Of a DNA stretch of 64,000 nucleotides, positions 1 to 9,216 are shown piece by piece. The notes beneath the pieces were generated by a model. That model was not told where the DNA came from, searched no databases, and saw only the letters and a program-made list of their open reading frames with translations. Positions within the stretch are counted from its first letter, which is position 1. Every line of letters begins with the position of its first letter. The translations under genes and the position numbers were made by a program. The DNA is from Psoroptes ovis. Lineage: Eukaryota; Arthropoda; Arachnida; Sarcoptiformes; Psoroptidae. The DNA lies in the NCBI GenBank assembly GCA_002943765.1, contig PQWQ01000001.1, positions 3,011,501-3,075,500 on the forward strand, given 5' to 3'.

Positions 1-1847
1 ATTTAATCTAATCATTATCTGAATTGACTATTAAATTGATTGAAAACGAAAATTTATATCTCATAATATTTATTTGTGTATGCTTTGTGCAGATTTAAAA
101 ATGTTTTTGTCAATAGATTTTTGATAAAAGTCTGATTTGGTGTGTGTGTGTGTGTGATTAATCAGCGATCAATCAATCAACGAGGCAACAGATAATCTAT
201 GTTTCAGGTTGATCATTTATTGATTTATCGAGAATTTAAAAAATCTACCCAGATTTTTTAAAGGAATTTTCAAAAAGAAATGATTATGGATTTGATTTTG
301 CCTAAACCCCTTATGGCCACCATAATACCATCTAGTGTGTTTGATAACTGTCATTTTGTGTAATGGTTTGCAAACCAAGATACAAATGTATTGCATACAT
401 CTCTCTTATTTCGAGAAAATTTATAAACAATAACCAGAATCCATATGTATTAGTGTATTGGTATTTTCAAAAACCAATTGTTAAATCTAGATTTAATTAA
501 AATCAAGCAATGAAACATAATGAAACGTTTTACAAAACATTTAATACGTCGTTTCAAATAATTTTAAGAAACCTTTTTGTTATTGTCATTTGAACATTTG
601 TATTTGTTATTTGTAAAAATATCAAAATTATTTTAAATATTCGAGAACGACATTCGACTCAATCAAAATATTCTTTTTCCTCAAATCGATCTGATATATT
701 TATTTTTTGAAACGATCATTTTCAATGATTATCGGTAATAGACAATGTTATGACCTTCATTAATTCATGGTATCCGTTTTTTTCTTTGATATTTGATGAT
801 TTATTTATTTGTATAATAATCTAAATTGAATTTTTTTTTCGTAATTTATTTGATTAGATCGCAGCCATCGTCTACTGTCATTGTCAATCGACATTCATTG
901 ATGAATCCATTTTTTTTGTATTTGATTAAATTTAAATTAAACATGAAATAATGTAATCATCAAATGATCCAATGCCATATTTGATTGATTTATTTGATAT
1001 TTAATCGAAAAAGAAAAAAAAGGTTAATGAACGTGTTTGATATTTCCATATGATTATTTTTAAACATTATTACATCGATCTAATCAAGTCTAATCAATCA
1101 GTCACAAGGGACTCACAATCGAATTTAAATTATTAATCAATTCAATTGAATCGATTTCAAATTAATTGAAATTGAAATCAATTTATTATTTATTGAATGT
1201 CTAACATTTTCATTACCAGCAGCCAATGTCATATGACAAACAAACAACAAAAAAAATGAAAAAATAAATTTCTCATCAATATATCCTTATTTATCTACAA
1301 TATCCTAATCGAAAGTAAAGCACTAATTATTTTCGATATTATTACCGAAAACAAAATCAATCAATCATATCAATTTCAATTGCGATATATCGAAAGTGAT
1401 AATAAAAATGAACAACAAGACAAAAAACCATGGAATTATTTTAAATTTATTGAGATAAATTTTTTTTTTATTTATTAAATTTTGATAAAAGTAATCAACT
1501 GTCAGTGTTTGATCATCCAATTATATATCGGTTCCATACATTCGCCCACCGATGCACACATTGTGGCAATTTTGTCTTAATTTTCACTGAATTATCATTT
1601 AATGAATAGTAATTGAAATTGTTTTATCAGTTTAAAACACAACCGTTGCCAAATTCATCCCTTCCCTCCGAATTTCATCATAATTTGAGCATCAAATAAA
1701 TTCATTCCTCTCTTTTAATCATTTTCAATTGAATGTACTAAACCATAGCTATTTTTATATTCAATATTATAGACGTATTGATTAATCCTTTATTTATTTG
1801 TCAATGTTGATAATTTCGAAATACACAATACACTGGAAATAAACCGA
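1..1847. other. Noncoding upstream region
   Basis: No reading frame with protein-like composition was found. The stretch is AT-rich with scattered poly-A/T runs, a (TG)8 tract near 141-156 and short AATTGAA/TTCAATT palindromic patches around 1130-1190. The last few hundred bases presumably hold the promoter and 5' UTR of the acid phosphatase gene, but no convincing core promoter element could be fixed. Confidence 0.5.
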
Positions 1848-3723
1848 ATGATATCATTATCAACAATTATTTCAATTGTTTGTCCATTATTTTGGACAAT
1901 CATTGTCAATTGTGTTGATATTGTTGATGATATCAATATTATCAACTATAATAACAATGATCGTGATGTTTCTGTCGATATCAATACTCTGAAACTTGTA
2001 TTTTTGGTAAGTTTGGTTTTATTTTTCAATTCATCTATTCAATTTCATATAATTATGAATTTAATTTCTTTTGTTATTACATTTTTTGATTAAAAAACAA
2101 TGCATTTAGATACATCGTCATGGTGATCGTACACCAATCGAAACATATCCAAATGATCCATATCGTAATGAATCGTATTGGCCTGATGGTTGGGGACAAT
2201 TGACATTGGTAAATATTTGATTAAACTTGATCATCGAATGAAAAATAAATTATGCAATCAAAAATTACATAATTGAAAACAAAAACACAGAAAGGAAAAA
2301 ATCGCATGTACGAATTAGGTTTATATCTATCGAAACGTTATGGAAAATTTCTGAAAAATACACCAAGAGAAGTATTGATACGTAGTTCGGCATCGGATCG
2401 TTGTTTAGAAAGTGTAGCATTAATATTGGCATCATTATATCCACCCAAAGGTCGTTGGAAATGGAATAATAATTTTGGCAAACAATGGCAACCATTCCCA
2501 ATTCAAACTGTACCACATGAACATGATGGAGTAATATTCTTTTTCAAATTTTCTCATCAATAGAATTAATTCTTTTGCACTTGACATTTCGTATATGAAT
2601 AGATGCTTAATCCTGGATCCAAATGTAAAAAAGCTGAAAAAATAATGAAAGATGTTTACAAAAGTGAATTAGTGCAAGAATATTATAATTATATGAAGGT
2701 ATATGCTCTATAATAAGATTAAATCATGCAGATTCTATAATTAATCTCGATGTTAAAAAAATAACATTTTTAATGATTTTTCTTTTTTTAGCCAACATTA
2801 TTATATGTACAAGATAATACTGGTTATGTTAATCCTATCGATTTAATCAAAGCTGAACAAATATTTGATTCTTTACTTATTGAAAAATTGAATAATTATA
2901 GATTGCCAGCATGGGTGGATGATAATGTATTCAATAAACTTAAGGAAATTTCAGATATAACATTTATATTTTCATCAATCGATAAACGCATACAGAGGTT
3001 TCGTGCCGGATTATTATTGAAAGATATTTGGAAACATATTTCTAATTATTCAAATATCAATAATATCAATGAAAAAGTTCGTCTCCACATATATTCAACG
3101 GTAAATAATTTTGAATTAATTAAAATCAATCATATTTAATTGCTATTCATTTTCAAAAAGCACGATGATCAATTATCAGTATTTATGGCTGCATTGAATA
3201 CATTTAATGGTTTTGCACCGCCATATGGATCGACAATTATGTTGGAATTGCATCAAAATTCAACGGAATATAATCCACATAATGAACCATTCATACGAAT
3301 GTATTATTTAAATGAAACAGAAAGCCAAAAACCATTTAAATTGGAGCTTTATGAATGTTTGAATGTTGATGACAATTTATTTTCGATAAATAATCAAAGC
3401 TATACGCACCGCCATCAACGAGAATGCACGATTAAAAATTTCTATAAAGTAATTGAAAATCTATTACCAAATGATTGGAATAGCGAATGTGAGAATAATG
3501 ATAATTCGTCGAAACATGTGACAACTGATCGTAAGTTCATTCCACAAACATCTTATGAAAAAAAATCTAAAATTATCTCTAATCCTCTTAAATAGCTTTA
3601 AATTTCTATCTAATATCCATAACAATATCGATTACACTGTCGGCCATGTTATTCTTTATATATTTATCAATTATGAATCATCGATTTTATCGAACATCAT
3701 ATAGATTATTACCGATTAATTAA
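1848..3723 (+). CDS. Histidine acid phosphatase, membrane-anchored, 7 exons
   Basis: Phosphomonoesterase of the lysosomal/prostatic acid phosphatase family, expected in the secretory or lysosomal compartment. Exons: 1848-2006, 2110-2208, 2291-2530, 2603-2698, 2792-3100, 3161-3530 and 3596-3723, all GT-AG and in phase. They give 1401 nt and a 466-aa protein, close to the family's usual length. A hydrophobic signal peptide occupies roughly residues 1-22. The catalytic RHGDRTP motif falls at about residues 56-62 and the second catalytic His-Asp pair at about 302-303 (start of exon 6). The last exon encodes a hydrophobic segment at about 427-449 followed by a short basic tail, as in type I lysosomal acid phosphatases. 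If the 65-nt last intron is retained, the frame instead ends at 3595 on a TAG that overlaps the acceptor, giving a soluble form. The first six exons are very secure; the anchor exon is inferred from splice sites and hydrophobicity. Confidence 0.9.
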
Positions 3724-3922
3724 TTTATCAATGTTTGTTTTTTGTATAATTTTATTTTTTATTTTGTAATTAAATAATGGTGATAATTTAAAAAAAAAAA
3801 AATTCAATTGATCCACAACCAAACATCCAAATACCCATTGAAAATCTGTAAATAACAAATACGAAAATAATCAGTAAAATTATCATGAAAATTCAAATGA
3901 TTTGAACAATGAAAAATTAACT

Positions 3923-4014
3923 TCAGGGTAACTATGACTAATGATCACTGATTATTATGTGATTTCCATAAAAGAAATCACACAAAATTCAATTATTATC
4001 TTGATATTTATCAT
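3923..4014 (-). ncRNA. Box C/D snoRNA candidate, 28S guide (snR47/U15-type site)
   Basis: On the minus strand a box C-like ATGATAA (4014-4008) is followed by a 9-bp hairpin, then box D CTGA (3926-3923). One base upstream of box D lies AGTCATAGTTAC (3939-3928), a perfect 12-nt complement of the universally conserved 28S segment GTAACTATGACT. The fifth nucleotide upstream of box D would pair with the second A of GTAA. From memory this is the A methylated by yeast snR47 and vertebrate U15. Box D lies 78 nt upstream of the 3845 acceptor. Box C is imperfect and no clean terminal stem was found, so the 5' end is uncertain. Confidence 0.6.
3958..3982. repeat. Perfect 9-bp hairpin inside snoRNA candidate
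   Basis: TGTGATTTC (3958-3966) and GAAATCACA (3974-3982) are exact inverted repeats around a 7-nt loop. The hairpin sits between box C and the guide of the snoRNA candidate and would shorten the distance between the two ends. Vertebrate U15 is also known to have an internal stem-loop. Confidence 0.7.
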
Positions 4015-4193
4015 CCTAAGAATATTTTACATTCAAATCTATTAGTTCAATTTTAGTGTAAATTGGCTTACCTTTGGAACAACGGTCTTAATGAAACACA
4101 AACATTGATGCCTACCTTTAAATAAGAGGAAAAATAATCAATTCAAACATCAAAATATTTAATTTTAAATCAAAGCATTGAAATAAAAATAAA

Positions 4194-4257
4194 TCAGAAC
4201 GCTGTGGGAAATATGCGAATACTAATCAACAGATATTCATATGCAAATTATCATCAA
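4194..4257 (-). ncRNA. Box C/D snoRNA candidate, orphan guide
   Basis: A canonical TGATGA box C (4256-4251) and CTGA box D (4197-4194) lie 64 nt apart on the minus strand, inside the intron between the 4318 donor and the 4111 acceptor. Box D is about 82 nt from the acceptor. The bases just upstream of box D, TTCCCACAGCGTT, would be the guide, but I could not place their complement in an rRNA or snRNA from memory. A degenerate CTGT/TTGATTA pair may be D' and C'. No strong terminal stem is visible. Confidence 0.45.
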
Positions 4258-4554
4258 TAAGAATAAAGGATTAATTCAAAGGGGTTCGGGGCAAAAATTT
4301 TGCTTACCTATTATTTCTACCGGAGACCATTGAAGACTGTCCGCAATCAAATCGATGATTATCACTCAGATTATCCAGTCCGTTAAACTTATTACGAACT
4401 TTTTCTTTAATAACATTTATAATTGGCTTGGTTCGAAACAAGTTTAACAGAATGGAATCGAGTTTTTTGTTTTAGATTCGGACATTCGGGATACTTGTAC
4501 TTATCGTTTTTCAACAATTCAACGGAAACTAAATTTTCACAAAAAATTTATTCT

Positions 4555-4650
4555 CATCATATTAATCAGTAATTGCTTATTTTCAAATCTTGACGAACAT
4601 ATTTTAAATGTTCAAATCATAGAGAGAGTATGATTCATCATAATATAATG
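4555..4650 (-). ncRNA. Box C/D snoRNA candidate with 9-bp terminal stem
   Basis: Box C ATGATGA (4641-4635) and box D CTGA (4569-4566) are enclosed by CATTATATT (4650-4642) and AATATGATG (4563-4555), which pair over nine positions with one G-U. This gives the standard closed C/D architecture. An internal GAACAT/ATGTTC hairpin lies between the boxes. Sequence just after box C (AATCATACTC) can pair with the conserved 18S stretch GAGTATGGTT including one wobble, but no good D' box follows, so the target is uncertain. It lies in the first intron of the putative host transcript. Confidence 0.6.
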
Positions 4651-4932
4651 GAAACTTTTTTTTTGTGAAAAATTTGCTTACCGTTGACTTGTATATCAAA
4701 CGATAAGTTATAATAATTGAGATGAATATTTAATTTAACATACCGAATCCAAATTAAAAACAAACCTCTCGATTCCTGAAAGAATTCTTGAATACACTTT
4801 TTTTCGAGATGACGAATGGCAAAATATATTTTATTTTTTTAGATTTTATATAAAAAAAAATGTTTGCAATAAAAGAATGATGACATTACATCAAATACTT
4901 TCGCTTTCTTTTCATTTAACAAAATAAAAATT

Positions 4933-6547
4933 TCATTTTCCCTTTTTTGCTTTTATTTTTCTCAAATAAAACTCCAACTCTTTGCCTTCAAGAATGTAAC
5001 CATCGGCACGACCAACTTGACCTGGACGAGAAGCAATACAAGCTAGTGAAGTAGACAGAGAAAAAAATATGGAATAATTTATAAAATGACGAAAAAAATT
5101 ATAAAATCAATAAATTAGTTCTTGCTTTTTCATGTTAATTTCGAGAAGAAATGGAAAAAAATAATTTGTTCAAACAGAATCTAAACGAAAAGCAACAACA
5201 GTCAAAAACTAGGTCGATGTGTGCATTTCAAGATAAAAAATGATCGATAAATATGCAAAAAAAATCATTCGAAACAAACCGAAAAAAATAAAATGAAACT
5301 TACCTAGAACACGACCTGTCATAAATTGTTCTTCTAAAGCTGGCTCAACTTTTGCATATTTTTGTCGAAGCTTGTATTTGCTATGTTCAGCTTTTGCAGC
5401 CATTTGATCAGCAACTTCTTGTTCGGCTGGTGTCTAATTAAAATGAATCAAAAATGGAAATTAAATTATAAATCAAAGGATAATAATTTTCATTATATTT
5501 TCCACAGAGAATTAAAGTTCAGAATAAATTTCCTCTGTCATAGATTATCAGCCGAAAGATGGTGTATAATGATGAATGTTGTTCATCAATGATTGAAAAT
5601 TAAAAATTCCACAAATATTTTTCCATAGAAACTCACCAATTTAACACCTTTCTTACGGCCCATCATCATTGCATAATGGCCTTCATACCATGTACGGAAT
5701 GGTGTCGCATCAATGATGACGATACAGTTTTTCACCAATGTTTTCGTACGAACTAATTCATTATTAGATGCATTATAAACTACATCAACGATACGCGTTT
5801 TTCTTGTACAATCTAGACAAATTAAAGACAAAAATTAAAATGAATACATGGCAATTCAAAAATTCTATGTAAATTACGTTCAGAAGCCCAAGAAAAATTT
5901 CCATGATCGAGTCGAAGGGCTCGGTGTTTGATATTACCACCACGTGTACGCACCAAATGGATACGTTTTACACCAATCTATTCAAGAAAAAAAATTGAGA
6001 ATATTTAAATATTAATATAAGGAATGACAAAAATTAACATAAAATATTTATTTTAAAAAATAAAATTCAGAGAAAATTCGGATATATTCTCATCAAAAGT
6101 ACAATTTACCACAAGATAAATTGATTACAGATGACACGCATGAAACACATCATAGAAATTCAATCTAAAAACAATTTAACCCGATCGATTCTTACCTTGG
6201 TATTTGCCGCAGGTCTTCCTAATTCAAATTTACGCTTCTTGCGAATTGGTTTACGTTTGCCACCAGTGGCTCGTCGTTTATGCCAATGATTTCTAGAGAT
6301 ACCTATAAAAAAGTAATTGTTGGAAAAAAATTCGAAAATATAAATGTTATTGGTTATATGGCATGAAATTTTCAATTTTTGTCAAAATATTTTTAAAAAA
6401 ATGTGATGAAAGCCTAACAATATTGTTCAGAATTTGTTTAATTATTTATTTTTTAATATTTGGAACAAATTAATTGAAAAAATTCAAAAAAAATTAAGAA
6501 AAATCAAAATATTTTAAGAAAATTTAAAATCATGCATGCTTACCCAT
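4933..6547 (-). CDS. RpS8: 40S ribosomal protein S8 (eS8), 6 coding exons
   Basis: Structural protein of the small ribosomal subunit. Coding exons on the minus strand: 6547-6544 (only ATGG), 6302-6196, 5977-5878, 5812-5637, 5433-5304 and 5042-4933. They join in phase to 627 nt, exactly 208 aa, the length of human RPS8. Recognisable family segments include MGISR at the start, KKRKFELGRP, VRTRGGN, ASNNELVRT, IDATPFR and the near-invariant C-terminus RPGQ...GRADGYILEGKELEFYL ending KKGK. The first coding exon carries a single codon plus one base, with donor GTAAGC. A polypyrimidine tract lies 15-22 nt upstream of the ATG. Introns 2 and 4 (218 and 203 nt) contain box C/D snoRNA candidates, matching the habit of ribosomal protein genes as snoRNA hosts. 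The gene is divergent from TAF6. Confidence 0.97.
5519..5589 (-). ncRNA. Box C/D snoRNA in RpS8 intron 4, 28S guide
   Basis: Minus strand order: box C TTGATGA (5589-5583), a guide complementary to CCGAAAGATGGTG (5564-5552), D' CTGA (5551-5548), C'-like ATGACAG (5541-5535) and box D CTGA (5522-5519). The 13-nt guide abuts D' and matches the conserved 28S segment CCGAAAGATGGTG exactly. The +5 rule selects the second A of the GAAAG run, which from memory is the site served by yeast snR39/snR59 and human U32/U51. The second guide before box D was not matched. Box D is about 85 nt upstream of the exon 5 acceptor. The terminal stem is weak (possibly GAATT/AATTC farther out). Confidence 0.72.
6067..6153 (-). 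ncRNA. Box C/D snoRNA candidate in RpS8 intron 2
   Basis: Minus strand order: box C variant ATGATGT (6153-6147), D'-like CTGT (6130-6127), C' TTGATGA (6096-6090) and box D CTGA (6070-6067), 87 nt in all. The bases directly before D' can pair over 14 positions (two G-U) with the conserved 28S segment GTGACGCGCATGAA. The methylated base would be the C of GTGAC. Box D is about 89 nt from the exon 3 acceptor. Imperfect box C and D' and the lack of a terminal stem keep this tentative. Confidence 0.45.
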
Positions 6548-6825
6548 GTTGAACTCACGCCGGAAAAGGCTAAAGCATGCAGTCGACACTTTTTTAGCAA
6601 TGCAGTGTTCTTCCTTTCAACGCGTCTTTAAAAAAATGAAACATGAACAACACATGCGCAGTCGTATTAAACGCATACTGCTCAAAAGCGATTTTTTCAA
6701 CACCACTCGATGTCGAAATAGCATCTAATTTTATTTTGATGTTAAAATAGTTTTTACAAATGTTATGATTCATTTTTATTTATAAATTTTTGATTGTTTT
6801 TACTCTTGATGAAATTAAATAAAAA
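6548..6825. promoter_or_regulatory. Bidirectional RpS8/TAF6 promoter region
   Basis: The two start codons are 278 bp apart on opposite strands, so both promoters and 5' UTRs lie here. The stretch is locally GC-richer than its surroundings (about 6550-6715) and includes an ACATGCGCAG site near 6651-6660 that resembles an NRF-1/erect-wing half site. No TATA box is evident on the RpS8 side. A short open frame (6546-6728) is taken as chance. Confidence 0.6.
6562..6569 (-). promoter_or_regulatory. TCT initiator / 5' TOP tract of RpS8
   Basis: On the minus strand CCTTTTCC lies 15-22 nt before the RpS8 ATG. It fits the polypyrimidine (TCT) initiator of ribosomal protein genes and would give a transcript starting with C followed by pyrimidines, that is, a terminal oligopyrimidine tract for growth-dependent translation. 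Confidence 0.55.
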
Positions 6826-8757
6826 ATGATTAAAGTATCATCAAATATTGAAAGTAAAAGCGGGAAAAGTAGCCACAAAAATGATAATGATGGTAAACAA
6901 TCGATGAGTTCAACACGTGAAAAAAATTTATCAAATGCATCAAACACTAATAGCACCAATAATAATGTGAGTGTAATTGTCCCTCATTTTGGCGCCGATT
7001 CAGTTAAAATGATTGCTGAATCAATCGGTATTGCAAATTTATCTGATGATGCAGCCAGGTTGATTGCTGACGATATCACGATGAAATTAAAATGTATATC
7101 TCAAGATGCAATGAAATTTGCCATGCATGGCCGACGTACAATAATTTCTGTATCAGATATTGATCATTCGCTTAAACATAAAAATATACCACCAATGTTT
7201 GGATATACAGATAGAGAATTACTACCATTCAGATTCGCATCTGGTAATGGACGAGAGCTATATTTTCAAGAAGAAAAAGAAGTTGATCTCCCTGACATTT
7301 TGAATATGTCATCACTGGCTAAAATACCGCAAGATGTAGCCATCAAATGTCATTGGTTAAGTATTGAAGGTGTGCAGCCAGCAATCCCAGAAAATCCACC
7401 ACCATTGTCGAAAGATCAATTACGCTTGGATGGTGTTGATCCATCTAAGATTTTGAAACTTCAAAATGCATCCGGTGTTCAAACAAACAAATTCATGACC
7501 CAAAAACCGAAGAAAATGGTCGAAGTAATCAAAATAAAACAATATGCCACTCATGAATTATCCATGGAGCAACAATTATATTATAAAGAGATAACTGAAG
7601 CGTGTGTTGGTTCTGATGAAAGTCGTCGTATCGAAGCATTGCAAAGCTTAACATATGATTCTGGTTTATATCAAATGCTTCCAAGATTATGCACATTCAT
7701 TTCCGAAGGTGTCAAAGTTAACGTAGTGCAAAATAATCTAGCCTTATTAATTTATTTGATGCGAATGGTGAAAGCTTTATTGGATAATCATAATCTATAT
7801 TTGGAAAAATATCTACATGATCTTATACCTACTGTACTGACATGTGTTGTATCAAAACAATTATGTTCAAGACCAGAGCAAGATTATCATTGGGCTTTAA
7901 GAGATTTTGGATCTCGTGTTATGTCACAAATTTGCAGAAATTTTAATACTAATACAAATAATATCCAAGTTCGCGTCACACAATTATTAACGCATTCTTT
8001 AGACAAAGAACGTATTGCTTTGTCATCATTGTATGGTGTTATTTCTTGTTTGTGCGAATTAGGTCCTGAAGTTCAGAAAGCTATAGTTCTTAAACGTATT
8101 AAAATGATTGGTGAACGTATTCGCACCACTGTTGAAGGTATAAATGTATCATCAGCTGATAAAGCAGCTATCGGGCATATTGATCAACTCATTTCTCGCA
8201 ATTTGGCTCCAACTATTAAAAACATGCGTTCACCTCCAGATTCTGTTGAAGAATATCGCCAAGAATATGGGTATTTTGGTCCACTTTTATACTCAGCTGT
8301 TGTGAGTTTACGTACAACAAATACACATCGTATCAATGGTAAATATTGTTAATTTTTTCATAACGTATTTCATTAATTTTCTTTTTTAATTTTTTTAATT
8401 TCAGTTTCAGGTAATGCTCAATCAAGTCCTGGCGTAACTGTACCGTATCGCCGAGTCAGTAATTTACCATCAAATGCACCTCAACAAACAAAATATACAA
8501 TAATCTCATCATCATCATCACCAAGTTCATCATCAAATAGTTCCGGATCGAGTAATGTTACAATGTATCGAATGATATCATCATCACAAAATCCTAATCT
8601 TCAAACAGCTATTCGTTCAACAAATCAATCATCCACAACACCAGCAACACATCATTATATTAATGTTCAAAATGTACAACATCACCAATCACATCATCAG
8701 CAACAATCTACAAGTGGAAATATGCCTCCACCACCGCCGCCACCATCTTCATATTAA
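6826..8757 (+). CDS. Taf6: Transcription initiation factor TFIID subunit 6
   Basis: TFIID/SAGA-type histone-fold subunit acting in the nucleus in RNA polymerase II preinitiation. Two exons: 6826-8338 and 8405-8757 (GT-AG, phase 1), giving 621 aa against about 650-680 in other animals. After a Ser/Asn-rich head, the histone fold lies at about residues 48-125 (FGADSVKMIAESIG, DDAARLIADDI, RRTIISVSDIDHSLK). The conserved link MFGYTDRE and the HEAT-repeat TAF6 C-terminal domain follow at about 240-470 (EQQLYYKEITEACVG, LPRLCTFISEGV, WALRDFGSRV, DKERIALSSLYGVISCL). The tail is Ser/Gln/His-rich and ends in a Pro7 run plus SSY. Exon 2 could begin at 8405 or six bases later at 8411, since two in-frame AGs are present; I chose the first. 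AATAAA overlaps the stop codon. The gene shares its promoter with RpS8. Confidence 0.95.
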
Positions 8758-9216
8758 TAAAACAAATTATTTTTCAGAAATCAATTAAATCGAACTCCGA
8801 TTCATCATATTTAATTTTTAATTATATAATTATAAAAAATATATACAAACATTTCATTGTTAAAAGCTCATCTCTTGTAATTTGTATTTCAATTATTTTT
8901 TACAAATAATTTTTGTAAATTAAAAATTATTAATTAACATATCACATATGTATTCAATTAATTCACTAAAATAAAATTGAATTTTATCTAAAATTATTGT
9001 TTTTTATGATTATTATTTATAATTAAAAAATTTTTAATTGGTCATGAATTGTAATTTATTTTCGAGAATCATTACAACATTGGAATTGATTTTTCTGTAA
9101 TTAAATATTTTTTTGCACGGATAATTTTCTGTTGGAACATGCTATCATTTTTACGGTTTAATCAAATCAACTAAAAAAAAAAAAATGAATCATATGAAAT
9201 ATGTCAGCCATTGGTG
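8758..9216. other. Convergent 3' region
   Basis: AT-rich 3' flanks of TAF6 (+) and of the 271-aa gene (-). AATAAA sits at the TAF6 stop and an AAATAAAA site lies near 8970. Nothing else was recognised. Confidence 0.6.

Larger units (their letters stand above)
3760..4800 (-). ncRNA. Putative spliced noncoding snoRNA host transcript
   Basis: Downstream of RpS8 on the same strand lie three strong donors, all reading GTAAGC (after 4682, 4318 and 4072), and plausible acceptors (before 4528, 4111 and 3845). These define short exons (4318-4528, 4072-4111 and terminal ones) that carry no recognisable protein. Each intervening intron contains a box C/D snoRNA candidate, so the arrangement is one snoRNA per intron as in UHG-type host genes. 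In two of the introns box D lies 78-82 nt upstream of the acceptor, near the spacing known for intronic snoRNAs. The 5' end (about 4800) and the 3' end (AATAAA-like sites near 3760, overlapping the acid phosphatase 3' UTR) are guesses. It could instead be a 3' extension of the RpS8 transcription unit. A partial open frame crosses two exons but has no family resemblance I recognise. Confidence 0.5.

Noticed and set aside
4318..4528. Reading the minus-strand exons at 4072-4528 as a protein-coding gene
   Set aside because: One frame stays open across the 4318/4111 junction but is closed by a stop upstream with no acceptor or ATG, and it resembles no protein. The snoRNA content explains the splice sites better.
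5519..5589. Naming the RpS8 intron 4 snoRNA U38
   Set aside because: Vertebrate RPS8 hosts U38, but the guide seen here fits the CCGAAAGATGG site, which from memory belongs to the snR39/U32/U51 group.
6546..6728. 60-codon + strand open frame between RpS8 and TAF6
   Set aside because: Lies over the RpS8 5' UTR and the shared promoter, with no protein signature.
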